Shown: positions 11,909-25,065, counted from the first letter of the stretch. The stretch is DNA of 64,000 nt from Rhyacophila brunnea (GCA_022495005.1 JAGYXB010000018.1:372001-436000), one strand, 5' to 3'. Numbers and translations: made by a program. The notes: generated by a model not told the origin, from the letters alone.

Positions 11909-12225
11909 CTTTAAAGGTAACGAGGATATAAAACAACAAACCATGCAGTTTCTCATCACGTTGTGAGAAGACGTTGGACCTGGCTCGGCCACGTGCTTCG
12001 GATGCCAGATAGGAACTTCAACCTGGTTTGCCTATTTTTAAAGTCAACCAGAATCCTGCGTCTTGGAAGGCCGTTCTACCATATACTATATTTAGAGTAT
12101 ATACAGCAAAGCTACGGCATGTTGGTATGACCTAGAATGATGAAAGAAGACTGGCGAGCTAAAAGGATTCTTAGAGGCATCTTGGTGTCCATATACTCCA
12201 GCTAATTGGCGGACATAGCCGAAGA
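11909..12225 (+). pseudogene. Non-LTR retrotransposon 3' tail, family L1, decayed copy
   Basis: The sequence is colinear with 25,380-25,700: AACGAGGATATAA, then GACGTTGGACCTGGCTCGGC, then CTTGGAAGGCCG, then GAAGACTGGCGAG and GTGTCCATAT. It corresponds to the region after the reverse transcriptase core that encodes WTWLGHV and ARRLASDRDSW in the better copy. Several indels and stops destroy the frame. It is an old 5'-truncated LINE insertion. Confidence 0.8.
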
Positions 12226-14838
12226 ATTGGGGAATGGGATAACTGGACGCCAGGACAATTGGACGCCGCCCTGTTGTAGACACGTAAACAGAACGCAGAC
12301 GATGAATTTTAATCAGATTCTATCTATTACTTAGTAGTTTTAATTTATTTAACTCTTAACATAATGTTATTTTTTATTGCGGATTAAAAATTATCATGCC
12401 TTAAGCTTTATATAAAAATAAAAAACTCTTTTATCGTTGGAACTTAAACATATGCACGATTAAATCTTTATTTACATGTGCATATTTAAATTCTCACGAA
12501 CTAATAAATCATAATATAATAATTTAAATACTAATAATAATATTAAATATTTTTTTTAAAGTACGTATAAATACCTAACGTATATTTATTTTTGAATTGC
12601 GTGGCGTCCAGTTGTCCCGGCGCCAAATCATCCTAGACCCGAAGAATTGTGTGGTAGTTACGTAATTTACAATTCAGCGTCGCGGAATAAACACAGTCGG
12701 CATTGGGTTGATGATGTCAGTACGGATCCTATATGCATCAGTATTTAGGACCATTAAGCATGGAATCTGCTAAATAAGAAGACCATGATCTACCCTGAGT
12801 TAATGGTGATGATACTTTATTTAATTTATACCTACTGATTGTTGCTTTTATAATATTACGAGTATTACGTAATAAGCTTTTTTTGTATTTTCCCGTCGTA
12901 TTGATGACATTCTGGCAATTTTCTAGCGTAAATATTCATTTTAGTGAAGTAGTTACGCAATGCTTACTTTCGTTACTCAATATTCTTTTAACCTTTGACT
13001 GTTGAGCTTCCAAGTTTATTAATAGTAGTTGGCACGCATAGTAGGCATTGTATTACTTTCCATCGTAACATTTGAAATATCAAACCCAAGTCAGTCTATT
13101 CGTGGCTATGAAAGATGATTAATAGCATGTAATATGAAGTAGAAAGTATTCAAGAGATTTATTAAGGTTTTTTTTCTAGATCAAAAATTATTTTCTTTGA
13201 AGGTGTAGCCATAAGAAAAACCATTGTGCACTTCAGAAACTACTAAGTATATTACCTACTTACTGCCTTAATACTTACTTATTTTTAAACGAAAACTAAC
13301 AAAAGTAAAATGACGCGAAAAATTATTATTTTTTCTCAAAATTTAATACCTTGCATCAAAAGAGATTTATCTCCATTTTTTATTTATTTATAAATCAATA
13401 AAAAGTAATTTTAATGTTTTTTAAACTTAATTTTATATTTTTAGTTTTCATGTTATTGAATAAGTAAGACAATATAATTTTAAATTATAATATCCAAAAG
13501 ATAAATAATAAATCGTCGTGGATCTAAATCATTGCTCCAAAATAGTAAAAAAAACTTCGTTATTATTTTTATTTATCATCGGTGACAGAGGTACCATTAT
13601 CAGCATCTGGAGCTAGGGGGCGCAGGTTATATGAAAGTATGATGAAGCAGGTTGGTATGGTAATTTTTTTTTTATTTTTAGATTTAGATTTTATTTACAA
13701 CTATATAACTCGATTATTAAAGTATAAGAATATTTTCTAATAAATAATTACAAATTGCACAATAAAAATTAATTCTTCCGAATTAAAAACTAAGTAGCTA
13801 GTCACAAAACGTTTTATGTGTTGGTAATATTAATTTATTCGAATAAATTTTAACATTACTTTCACATTTCATAGCAATATATTATAATGTTAAAAGTTTC
13901 TAAGCTAAGAAAAGTCTTTACTCCTTCAATCAATAAATATAATAATGATCTCAAAAGAAAGATTCATCGAAATTATTACGATACATTCCAAATGTGTAAC
14001 GTTCAACCTATCATAAATACATCATCGTCAAATATAATCTATTTTTTTATCTCTCAATACATCAGGTCAGTTTAATGCTGACGTAACATCATACACATAT
14101 AGTTGTATTAGTATTTATTATATGTATATTTGATTCTGAATTTATCAAAAAGATGCCCAAGTAAAATTAATATTACATAATTATAGTATAGTATAAAGTA
14201 ATAAAGTTGGTAAAAATGTTGACAAAACACCGTTTTCTTTTTATAAATTTTAAAATAAATATCAATTTAAAAATGACACCTTCTTTCTATATATTATTTT
14301 TATTGTAATTTAATTTAGATTTGTTTGGAATTATGTATATCTGTAGTAATAATATCACTCAGCATTACAAGTTTGAAACACTTCGATATTCTTGTTTTGT
14401 TTTCAAAACAAATCGTTGTAACGGAAACGATTGTCGACAGTTTTCTCAATCATAACCTAGATCAACAGTATCTATTATTATTAATTTAATTGCAACAATG
14501 ACTCCTGTAATGTATTAATTTCGTGTGTATAAACAGCGAGGACGATCCGTAACTCGTCACTCCACTCAAAGCCATTGACTCGACTCAGTCACTAATTGGT
14601 TCTCACTCGACCACCGGCTTTCAATATTATCGTTAACAGTAGATCATCAGTAGATAGTCATCACTACCGGAATACAGATTAGCTGAGCATGAGCTCACCG
14701 CAATTACTCTACACTCTAACTAATCTACACTAATCTGTACTCCTACCGTTGTCACTATCTGAATCCTAAATAAAGTTAATAAACATCAACATACATCTAC
14801 ACCGTTGCTGACTCAATCGACTCTCTCACCTGCCTACC
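12226..14838. other. Non-coding stretch
   Basis: No gene supported. A minus frame at 12,092-12,283 is an antisense shadow of the LINE tail. The block 13,580-13,640 (ACCATTATCAGCATCTGGAG, GGGGGCGCAGG) is less AT-rich but short and unclassified. The 14,530-14,800 stretch is richer in C and ACTC-type words, with no open frame. Confidence 0.45.
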
Positions 14839-14846
14839 TCTCATCG

Positions 14847-15291
14847 GGGTGCCGGACGAAAACCAAAAGTCCGAAATCCCGAAGAGCAAAATACCGAATG
14901 CTCCCGAATGGCCGAAATTCCGAAAGCCTAATTCCCGAAATCCCGAAAGCTGAAATCCCGAAAAATAAAAAATATATAAACAATTATAATTCTCAACAAC
15001 TAGGTACCTACCCCAAAGTAAAAATTCTACTTTACTATTACTTAGTGGGGAATCAAATTTTTAAAAAGTTACTTATAAACAACATTTGCATTTAATACCA
15101 AACGATGTTAGAGGAAAATCCAAAATAAATAACAGAATTTCTATGTAATAGTTACTTTTTAATCCAAGAGTTTCTAACTTATTTGCATCATGAGCTCATT
15201 TATTTTATGGACAAAGATGGAATGGCGGGCACTATTTTTTCGGGATTTCAGCATTCGGGATTTCGGCTTTTAGGATTTCCACCCAAACCCT
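14847..15291. mobile_element. MITE with iterated CCGAAATCCC subterminal motifs
   Basis: The left end holds multiple copies of TCCCGAAA/CCGAAATCCCGAA. The right end carries the same motif inverted (TTTCGGGATTTC, TTCGGGATTTCGGC). Terminal sequences GGGTGCCGG and the reverse complement of the right end (AGGGTTTGGG) align loosely. Flanks TCTCATCG (14,839-14,846) and CCTCATCG (15,292-15,299) match at 7 of 8 positions, an 8-bp target duplication compatible with hAT. The 96-codon frame at 14,805-15,095 is translated repeat, not a gene. Confidence 0.8.
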
Positions 15292-15299
15292 CCTCATCG

Positions 15300-17600
15300 A
15301 TGCCCAAATTTAATATCCATGTTATTCATAAAATAAAAAAATACATAATAATTTTGTAAGTTAATAATATACTCAATAAGAATAAAATTGTAGAAAAAAA
15401 TATTTTATTCAATCTTATCTATATCTCTTATATTATATAGTTCATATATTCATAGTATTTTGATCAGTTAGGTGAATAGCAGGATCTCTCTTGGAAAAAT
15501 ATAGAAGATATCTCGTAAGATACTGTCCAATCTCTTTTTGGAAAGCAATATGGACTACATATCGAATCACAAATACGAATTAGTCTCAATTTCAAAAATA
15601 TATTCCATATTATTATAATTTTCACATGTATTTCAAGAGTGCAATACCAGTTTTATTTCATATTGAAGACCGGTATTGGTTTAATCATAGTTTTAATGCG
15701 CCGTAATTTTTTTCAGTAAGTACTGTCAAATTTCTCCACAAATTAAAAACAGATTCGAAATGTACCAGATTTTCAAGTCATACATCTATCGATCTCAGAT
15801 ATATTTTGAATCGAACTTAAATCACGACTCATTCAAAGCATATCTCAAAATAAGATGAAAATGAGTCGACGAAAATAAAAAAGGTTAGATACATAACAAT
15901 ATAAATGAAAGAAAAACACAGAATCTTTCGTTTATAAAGAAATATTGATGTGATTATGAGAATATTTCAATCGTTCTCTGTTTTAAATTTAAATCCATGT
16001 AATAAAATAAAATGTGGTTTTAGATTTATGAAATATCTCGAAGTAAAGTTAAAGGCTCAATTAGAAAACAGTAAATATTCACTAAATGTAAACGTCGACA
16101 TTTTCTTTCTAAACTTTAAATCAAATTTAACCATTTCCTAATATGAGTTTGATTATATGTTGCTGCCTAACGAGAGGTTTACTAGGGTAAGTAGCGCCTA
16201 TTTATTATGCCGAATTTATTACAGTACCCTATGTAAAGACTAATATATGTACTCTGTAAAAAAAATCACGTAAAAGCTGCAATAATATGATCACTATCGA
16301 AGGATATAAATTAGTTATACAAAAAGTCTTTTGAAACCGTTACCAAAATAAATATTGGATGTTAAAAAAGCTTTCGGCTTGATCGGTTTATCTACCCTAA
16401 AGTTTTCAATAAAAATACTATTTTTTATTATTGTAAGGTTGTATGTGTCGATAAACTACTGTAGCGTGTTTCTTTAGAATGTATTACTACTGAATTAATT
16501 TATTGAAAAAAGAAATCTATTAACTCTTCGATATTTTGTTCGTATATTATTACAATTATATTCATACAATATTAAACGTTTTGAGCCGTTGCTACATTTA
16601 ATCAAATGAGAAAATTATTAAACTATCAATTTCTATTAGCTCTTTACGTTATTATTGTTGTATCTTGTGTTAGATACTATTTAACAATGTATAAAAACCA
16701 CCTCTTTTGTATAATAAAATTAAATATTCAATTTGCGATAAGGCTTGGAATATAAAAATATATGCTGTTTTAAGGAATAAAATAAGAATGCACACAAATG
16801 AGAATTATTTTACTTTCATAAAAAAAATATTACGCGTATTAATGTTATTAAGTTAGCATGTATACTGAATAATTAGCAAATGTACTAATATATCGATTTG
16901 AAGTTATGATCATACAAAAAGCATTTTCATTAAATATCGGATGTATGATTAATATTTCTGACATCTATGTGTAAATTGCATTTTTTTCATGATGTACACT
17001 CTTTTATAAGAAAATTCTGTACAATCATTCGCTTTAATGAAATGAAACATAATTAAACTCACAAAAGAAAGTGAGATGAATTAACAAGCGCCATTCCGGG
17101 AGGATGAATGAAGATAAATATTCCCATTATGGTAGCCGCCTCCGTACTAGCAGACTAAAGGTAAATTTTATTTTACACACGAATAGTACCTACCTACATA
17201 TCATCAACCATTCGCACCTGTAATAATAAGTTTTGAATTGATGACTTTATTCACACTGGTTTATTTCAGGTGTATTTACATAGATATATTATTTATTAAT
17301 TAGGAGGTTGTATACTTATCGTTGATATCGATTAAATAAATTCTTTATGAAATATTGTTAGTTAATTTGATGGTGATATATTTTATTTACAGAAGAGTCT
17401 AGATATTCTTTCTTATGCACTTTCAAACATAAAACAATAACTATACAAAACTCTTCTGCACCTAGTATTAAAGTATAATAATTAATGATGATCATAACAT
17501 TCAGCAAACAGATTGAGGAAAATATGCATGAGTGGAGGCTATTTTAATAAACTGACATTTGGAGATCAAGGTGTATTGGGGGAGCCGTACACACTTTATG
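15300..17600. other. AT-rich non-coding stretch
   Basis: No gene, RNA or repeat that I could place. The 63-codon frame at 15,950-16,141 is AT-driven. Confidence 0.5.
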
Positions 17601-17808
17601 GGTGTGAAAAGATCACGTCGCATATAAAAATGCAGAGACTACGTGCATAAAATGCCGAAGGACATACCAGCAAGGCAGGCTATGTAAGAAACCCTCGATG
17701 TAATATAAGGAGGGCCAAAACTGAAATGGTTGAACTGTGCCACAGGATATTTAAGAATACTCGGTCAAAGCAACTGGAGGTCCAGTGCTGGATCGTCCAG
17801 GAAGTTTT
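17600..17808 (+). pseudogene. Non-LTR retrotransposon C-terminal relic, family L2-like
   Basis: Around 17,700-17,808 one frame reads GGPKLKWLNCATGYLRILGQ followed by SNWRSSAGSS and then stop. It has the same order as the tail at 38,300-38,430 (RGRPKIRWLDEATSDCRILG). Just upstream, ATAAAAATGCAGAGACTACG corresponds to the conserved IKxxRLRWLGHV segment. Frames shift between these pieces and stops are present, so it is a dead 5'-truncated copy of a LINE. Confidence 0.7.
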
Positions 17809-20248
17809 AACTCATTTAGTGCTGACAACGCGACTGGCGCGTTTGCATAGTTGGCCATTAGATATAATTAACATGATATTTAAATGGTGGTAATTTAAAA
17901 ATAATTAACATGTCAGCAGTGATTGTGTTAAGATAATATATTCTGACATCATTACCTGAGTTATTAACATAAAAAATAAAATTATCCCTAATACCTATTA
18001 TCAAGCTGCACCAAAAACATTTAAAAAAAAAAATAGTTGAATAAATAGATAACCACTTGGTTGAGCTTATATAGAAAAATATCACTGATAACTATAACTA
18101 AAATTTTTATTGTTAGTTAACAAGTCTTGCTTTAGCTGATTTTGTAAGTAACCCAAAAACGATTCCATTTAGCATGTGAGAATGATTTTTCAACACCTCT
18201 TGACATTGTCAAATTAATTTTAATACAAGTGATTAAATTGGTATATCATTAGATTTTTATTGAAGTGCAATTATTATATGTAATATATTAAATCCCTTTT
18301 GTTGATATATAACGTACCTTTTATTCTATTTTCCTCTCAGATAAAAATGTGTTATTTATTACTTACGTCCTTGTTTTTATTCAAGGATATTAAAATTTAC
18401 GAAAATTATATATTCTGAAAAGATTCTCTCTGCTTATTTTTTCTCTGAGTACGGATGAAACTAAAGTTTTGCAAAGTTTAACGATGATATTATGGCATTT
18501 TTAATCCACTTACAAAACTAACATTTTTTTAAAAGTGGAATAAATAGAGGAAGCGAGAATCATAAACTTGGATTATTTTTTAAGATTTATGTTCATTAAA
18601 AGAGTATAATATACTTCCTGGGTTAATAATTTCTAAAGTGTGGCTTAACAATATATACTTTTTATAATAATTTCTCTTTGTTCATAAGTATGCACAAGTT
18701 CATAAGTTCACAAATATCATATATACTCGTATTATGCACCAGTAGCAAAGACTCCAACTAGGCGATTATTTAAAGCCTACCTTCTTAAGAAAAATATTTT
18801 TTAATTACTTAACATATTTATAATCACTTGATTATTTTATATTCTATAAAAATAATTTAATTTACCAACGACAGATGTCGTATATGTAAGAATGTATTAT
18901 ATAGATTACAAAACAATCTGCAAATGTTTAAAAATAATATACCACAGCGTGCCATCCGTTTTGACGTAAATAAATTTCGGATTATTTGTCGTAGTATTAA
19001 GAATGCTGATATTTTTCTTATGAACTTTACGTCACGTAACCTCGGTCAGTCTACCGAATTGTATGAAATATGGTAGGTTCCTATCGCACACCTTTGCGTA
19101 TAATATTGTTGTCATGACTGCACTGCACTTTATCCAAAATAATTAAAAATTAGATAGGTAATTTAAAAAATAATTTCTATGGCGTTTAATCGCATATTAA
19201 TAAATATAAATTGTTTTTAAAAATATCTATAATATTTATATGTATAATAATTTATCTAATGAATTTTGATGTGTATAAATGTTATAAATGTTATGTTATA
19301 TATTATAAATGTGTAAAAATACGTAATTTAAATTTTATCGCTCAATTTTATGTCATCGGTGAGTTTTCGAAGTTTTATTGAATTAGTGTGTTGTTGTCAT
19401 AAGTGTGTACATATTCATTAGTAGTAATATCGTAATATCTTCTTATTTGTCGTAGGTACATCTGATAAAATCTCCACAACCTATCGCTTTGCAAAAGTCA
19501 CCCTTCGCCTACTAACACAAGGGTCGCTAGATTTCAAAATCCACGTACAAATCCAAAGTCCACCTTTTGACTTTTTTGTGAATTGCTGAAGAACAACTGA
19601 AATATCAAAAAATCTTTTTAAGTATGATCGGTTAATGTATAATAATTTAAATATTATATTCTATGTTCGTTATCTAACATTTACATTATCTATTACCGCA
19701 AAATGGACAAACTGTGTCTAATACCTACCTAATAAATTAATTGTGATTGTTTTTCTCTCTTAATAAATAAATTAAGCTCCATGACAATTAGGCGTAGTAC
19801 TGGATAATGGAAGTACATTAGGCCTACGTGGAATTACTTGAAAAAGCTTTTATCCGGTAGAGCTGAAAAGTTATTAGTGGACACTACATGTTCATTGTTT
19901 TGGGCTGGCATTCTCTACATAGTCCATCGTTTGACATTGTTTTAATATTGTTTTACAACATGTCCACATCTTGACAACTCTTTTAATCAAATTTCAACAT
20001 TAGTACTTTACTTATCAAACTGTGAATTGCATTTTTCTAAATGTTTTTACACTTTCTTAATCAATTGTTTTTTCACGTATTTTGAGTTTATTATATGTAT
20101 ATTTTGAATATATTATACTTTTATATTTCTTCTGAATCCAGATCTTCATCTTCAGTAAGTCCTTACTTAAATTTGAAACAATATACAGCTATAATCAGTA
20201 TTGAAGGTGTCAACTATTTGAATTGTATAACTGTATAATATACCATTA
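17809..20248. other. AT-rich non-coding stretch
   Basis: No gene supported. A 75-codon minus frame (17,858-18,085) is AT-driven. A less AT-rich patch at 19,450-19,580 has no domain and no convincing splice-site pair. Confidence 0.5.
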
Positions 20249-20376
20249 CCCTTTAGTTGGAGTATTATGGACACCAAACGGCACTTCGAAAAATCCTTGT
20301 CGCTAGTCAGTCTTTTCCCATCGTTTCAGGTCATTCCAACATCCCGTAGCTCCACTGTCTACACTCTATAAAATAT
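20249..20376 (-). pseudogene. Non-LTR retrotransposon 3' tail, family L1, inverted fragment
   Basis: Read on the minus strand, this matches 25,560-25,690: ATAGAGTGTAGACAGTGGAG, then GGATGTTGGAATGACCTG, then GAAAAGACTGACTAGCGACA and GTGTCCATAATACTCCAACT. It is the extreme 3' end of the same LINE that occurs at 11.9 and 25.1 kb. Stops are present. Confidence 0.75.
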
Positions 20377-20691
20377 ATTTTTTGAATGTAGCATTTTTGC
20401 TATCAATACTTGCCTGTATAGTATGCAAGTTAAATTAATAAAATAGTTATATTACATAATACTGTTATATGATAAAAAAAAATATTTCATGTTTTAGCAA
20501 TATTCAATCCAGTGCCAAATGGCCTACATAACATAACATTTGTTTCCATAGAGACCAGTAGCCAACACCATGAAATGAAATATGGAATTTTTGACAGTTT
20601 GATACAGACATAGTTGTGTAAAAATGCCTGTTGTCATAAAATTTTTGAAGAAGTGTAATCCATATCTTTGGCGGCATTTTCTAAGAAGTGA
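20377..20691. other. AT-rich non-coding stretch
   Basis: Nothing recognisable. Confidence 0.5.
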
Positions 20692-20915
20692 AGGACAATG
20701 CCTGATTCTATTAAAATCATATAGGTTGGCCTATACAGAGGGGAGGTTTGTATTAACTATTAACAGATTCTCATTTTTACTGAAAATAGATGTTAGCCAC
20801 TTGCTCAATCTATAAGGTCCATACTCTGACTTCAAACACAAATTATTGAAAAACAATATGTGTATTTTCCAGACCCATGATTCAAACCTGGGACATTATA
20901 AGCCAATATAAAAAA
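20692..20915 (-). mobile_element. tRNA-derived SINE, copy 1 (head truncated)
   Basis: It shares GGAGGTTTGTATTAAC, GTTAGCCACTTGCTCAA, GGTCCATACTCTGACTTC and AACAATATGTGTATTTTCCA with the SINE copies at 55.0, 60.7, 62.7 and 63.7 kb. The pol III B box survives on the minus strand as GGTTTGAATC, but the A-box half of the tRNA-like head is missing. The 63-codon frame at 20,624-20,815 runs into this repeat and is not a gene. Confidence 0.8.
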
Positions 20916-21779
20916 ATATGGTATTGATGAGTTATATGCCTACAGTTTTCAAATAGGAAGTAGGTATAATTAGAAATATACAATTCATTTCAAACATAAA
21001 AATATGAAAGGGTTGCGTTTGGCTATATCGTTGCAAAAGTAAACACGATACCACGGCATATTAGCCATATTGATATACTTCCATTTAAAGAGCTTTCCAT
21101 TGATGTAAATATATATTTTGTATTTATTTTTCATCTCAGCTAGAGAGAAAACTTGTGAAGACGTATTTATTTACCCATGTGTTTTTATATACTTTTTCAG
21201 ACCATTACCCACCAAGCATATCAAATTTCACGCATTAGATGCTTTTGAGATATATTATACGCCGGATAAACAAAAATACTTACTGTCATCATAAAATATA
21301 AAACAAAAATGTATTCAAGTGAGCCATAAAGACTCTCAACTTTCTTTTACCCCGTACTAGGCGAAATTGATTTTCGACGGTTTGGAATAATAATAATATT
21401 TTCATCATTTTTCCTGTTAATAAGGTATACACTCGCCAACATGTCTTTTTTTTCTCGTATCAATTTATTATTTTCTGAGCACGTGTAAATAATATTTATC
21501 ACGCAACTGATTTATAAAATGACTTTGAAAATACGTAATGTCATCGTGGCAATCAGCTTTATTTCATTTTTATAAGTCACGTTAGAAGCGAACAAAAAAT
21601 AAAAAGATAATAAACACGTAATCTAGTTAAATAAAAAGTATCATAGGTTTTCTGTGCATTTTTAGTAGTTAAGTACTTGATACAATTGTATATTTACTGG
21701 TAATCATTAATGATTTGATTGGATTCTGGACATATTTCTGACAGTCAAGATCCAGAGTATTAATATAAAAGTATACGTA
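20916..21779. other. AT-rich non-coding stretch
   Basis: No gene or repeat that I could place. Confidence 0.5.
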
Positions 21780-22286
21780 ATAATTACAAGATAAAAAGAA
21801 CTTTTTGTATACCACGTTTTTAAATTTTCTGTTAAATCATATAAACTTGACAATTCTATGTATTGATAATTTAGGACAATTAAGGCAATTGTCAACAAAT
21901 CATTTTTTTGCTATTTTGCAACAAACAAACAAACAAACAAATATAGAATACTGAAATGTCATATTGATTTCCATAGTAACGCACGTATATATTAATAATT
22001 TAGTTGCTAGGACCACCTCCTTAGCAACCAATAATAGTGGATTGGATTACGGATTTCTTCCGAAGTAACTTTCAATACAAAACAGAATTAACTGAAAATG
22101 AATTCAATTCTGCTTAAAGATGGCTATAAGTATTAAAAAAACGTATTGGCATCGTGTTCTGATATATTATAAAAGTTTCAAATGTCTAGCTAGTCGGGAA
22201 GTTAGTTAAAAATCGATTTCAAGATTTGTATTGGATAAACAACTATCGGACAAACAAGAATACGAGCTAAGAAAAACGTGGTAAAA
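21780..22286 (+). mobile_element. Dispersed repeat 'MITE-A', copy 2
   Basis: Same family as at 2.95, 50.39 and 59.64 kb. It includes a (CAAA)n run at about 21,920-21,940 and the block ATTGGATTACGGATTTCTTC that is also seen in copy 3. Its inverted end motifs are ACCACGTTTTT and AAAAACGTGGT, so both ends carry the same A-to-C difference from the other copies. The minus frame at 21,707-21,898 is translated repeat. Confidence 0.8.
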
Positions 22287-22593
22287 CACATTAAAACGCA
22301 ATCATAATAATATAACAGAAAATTTAAAAAAATATATATATGCGCCGGGTATAACTCAAATTTGTATTCATTTGATTCCGGCTAATGTGTTTTACCAATT
22401 TAACCGTCTATACTATATCTACTTGTGACGAAATAATTAACTAATAGCTAAGCAACTAAAGTTTTTATCAAGTTTCATTAATATTGGCGACCATCTTTTG
22501 TAATTTGAACCATGGTGACAATAATAAGTATTTACATTAATTTGTGTCTAGATATAGATTCTTACACTCTTTTTATTTTTTGCATAACATTTG

Positions 22594-22668
22594 TGTTCTT
22601 ATCTATATATATATATATATTTCTATACTTATGTGTGTATGTATATATATATATATTATATATATCTA
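22594..22668. repeat. TA-rich microsatellite
   Basis: Runs of TATATA interrupted by TTTCTATACTTATGTGTGTA. The 67-codon plus frame across it is dominated by isoleucine, tyrosine and leucine because of the repeat and is not a gene. Confidence 0.85.
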
Positions 22669-23622
22669 TGGTCTTCCATCATCAAAGTAAAAATTTAATT
22701 TTGATAGTGATGTAATAGAACACGGTTTTTAATTAGATTTGAAATTAATTTATTGCTAATTTAGTTTATCGGTAATTTGGTTATTGGAAAGTTGGTTATC
22801 TAGGTAATAATCAAACTCCCAATAGACAACATCAAAAGAGAAAATTATAGGGATTCCAAGGACCTAGTAAAGGGCAAACGTCCTAAAAATAACACGCAAA
22901 ACTGGACTGGAGTTAGAAGATTAGAGGATATATTATTATTATTTCACATAATGCACATAAGGAAGAAAAGCATGACCATTAATAATCTCATGATAATATT
23001 TTAACAAAATAACAAAGTTACATTATTATAATAGTACCTACTAATTATTCGAGACTAATGGAGTTTTGGTTTTAGTTTAATGTTTTAGTTTAGAATAATT
23101 ATTATTGTCGAGGTCGTACATAAGTTAAAATTCATTACAATAATTATCATGTACCTATATTAGTGGAGCCTCATAAACAAGCTGAGTACATCACACTGTT
23201 AACAATATAATAGTTTTTCCTAAATAATTCAGAATTACATAAAATCATTCATATTATTCAAAAATATTATATTATCAATACTTATCTATAATCAATTTGA
23301 TTATAAATATTCCTCAATCAAAGTATAAAATCCATTATGAATATGAAAGATTATGATTTTACCAATAAAACTAATGGTAAACTAGAAAATATTTGTGATT
23401 TTGCAACACGTATTCTAATAATAATTTACACCTCATATTAATATATCAACAATGGGAAGGATAGTTATGTTTAGTTTACAATTCTATAAAAAATCATTTA
23501 TCATTACGGTGTTTTTAAAAAATCAAAAACATGTTTTTAATAATATCTAGCCTGCTAATACAAACAGGTTTAAAAGACATTTTGGAATAAATACGACCCA
23601 TATAAAGTTAAATGCTTTAGAT
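22669..23622. other. AT-rich non-coding stretch
   Basis: No gene or repeat recognised. Confidence 0.5.
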
Positions 23623-24135
23623 CAGAGGTTTGCAAAGTGTGTCCCGCGTGACTTTTTGATGTGTCCCGCGAGATTTATGTTAAATCTATATTATTTTTTA
23701 TTCTTCATATCGCAAGCCTCTGGCAATAAAGTATGGTCCAACACTTAGATATTTGCGTATGCGGATGTGCAAAGTGAGAGGGGTTTGGCGTAGGCGAAGT
23801 CACGGGCGCGCCGCTGCCATAGTTGTTGTGTTGTTAGCTAGCAAATTTTACCTTTTCTGATAAAAAATATAACCCCAAATCATCACTGTAAGTCCAGTAA
23901 TGTTCCAATTGCATTCAAAATCTGTTGCAGTAACGGGCACACCGATGCTAGAGTTATGTTGTTTTTACAAAATATTTCACCAAAATGAAGCATCAGTTTT
24001 CAATTAAATATTTTTTTATTTTTTTGACTTATGTTTTTTAAAAACAGAAAATATTTTCAATTAAAACAGCGGTTCGCCAAATTTTTTTGATTTCAAAATA
24101 ATTGTCCCTTTGACAAAAAAGTTTGTGAACCCCTG
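23623..24135. mobile_element. hAT-like MITE, CAGAGGTTTGCAAAG type
   Basis: The left end is CAGAGGTTTGCAAAG. The right end read inward is CAGGGGTTCACAAACTTTTT. The CAGNGGTTnnCAAA pattern is a common hAT terminus. Near the left end GTGTCCCGCG is repeated twice, a possible subterminal binding motif. Flanking octamers CTTTAGAT and TCTTAGTT match at only 5 of 8 positions, so the target duplication is uncertain. No ORF. Confidence 0.65.
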
Positions 24136-25065
24136 TCTTAGTTTTTTGAATATAAGTTTTGGCATCCCAAAAATCTCATCAGCAAAAGTTGTAAAACTGA
24201 AAAATGTATCGCTGGGACTAACATTGAAAACAATATTTTATTTTACTCTATAGTCAATTTTATAAATTGTCTTTACTTCTTTTCATATTTCAATTTCATT
24301 TACTCTGTTATATAATATATTATGTGGTATAACAAAAATCCAATTACAATTTTAAAAAGAAAATACTTAATCGTATAAATTATTCCGTAAAAACACTCCC
24401 GTTCACTAAACTTCCAACTAGCATTATTTATCATTCAAAGAAATAATGACCAAACGGAAAACTTTCATATAATATCGAGTATCGCCTTTCAGTAAAACGA
24501 TAAGATGTTTCACAAGTCATCTTCAGCCCCTCATTAACAACAGTCAGCCTTCCGACATTTGTAAATAGTACAAAGATTTTTCAGCTTTAGCGAGGAAAGA
24601 CTTTTGTTACCACCCTCCCCTTCCGCATACAAAGCCTGGCTTTTCTCATATAAAAATAATGTTTACCTTCTTCGTCAAAATTTAACACTTTTTATTACTA
24701 TTTGATCTTTTAAATATTTTTCACATTAATAAAACGTTAAATTTCACAGTAAATTATGTCGTCCATTGTCACGCAGACATGTAATAAAAGTCAAAAATAT
24801 GACAAATTGGTAATGAACTGGACATGTTTCTTGATCTTTGAATAATCATTGGATAAAATACTGCAGGCTTATATATTGGGTGCTCAATGGAACTGAATCA
24901 CGATAAGTCCAGCTAGAATGACGAAATCGTAAATATATGCTAAAGTGCCTGGCAGTATTTTACTTGGAACCAAAGAGAGAAGAAAAGCGATATAATATAT
25001 TAGTTATAATGACATTACAAAAGATTAAATTGTTGGATGTGGTTGTAAAGTAATTTGATTTGTAG
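24136..25065. other. Non-coding stretch
   Basis: AT-rich apart from a less AT-rich unique block at 24,500-24,660 (CATCTTCAGCCCCTCATTAA, CCACCCTCCCCTTCCGC) that has no coding signature. No gene supported. Confidence 0.5.

Noticed and set aside
14805..15095. 96-codon ORF rich in Pro/Lys/Ser
   Set aside because: Its residues come from iterated CCGAAATCCC transposon motifs.
22512..22715. 67-codon plus-strand ORF
   Set aside because: It is translated TA microsatellite, dominated by Ile/Tyr/Leu runs.
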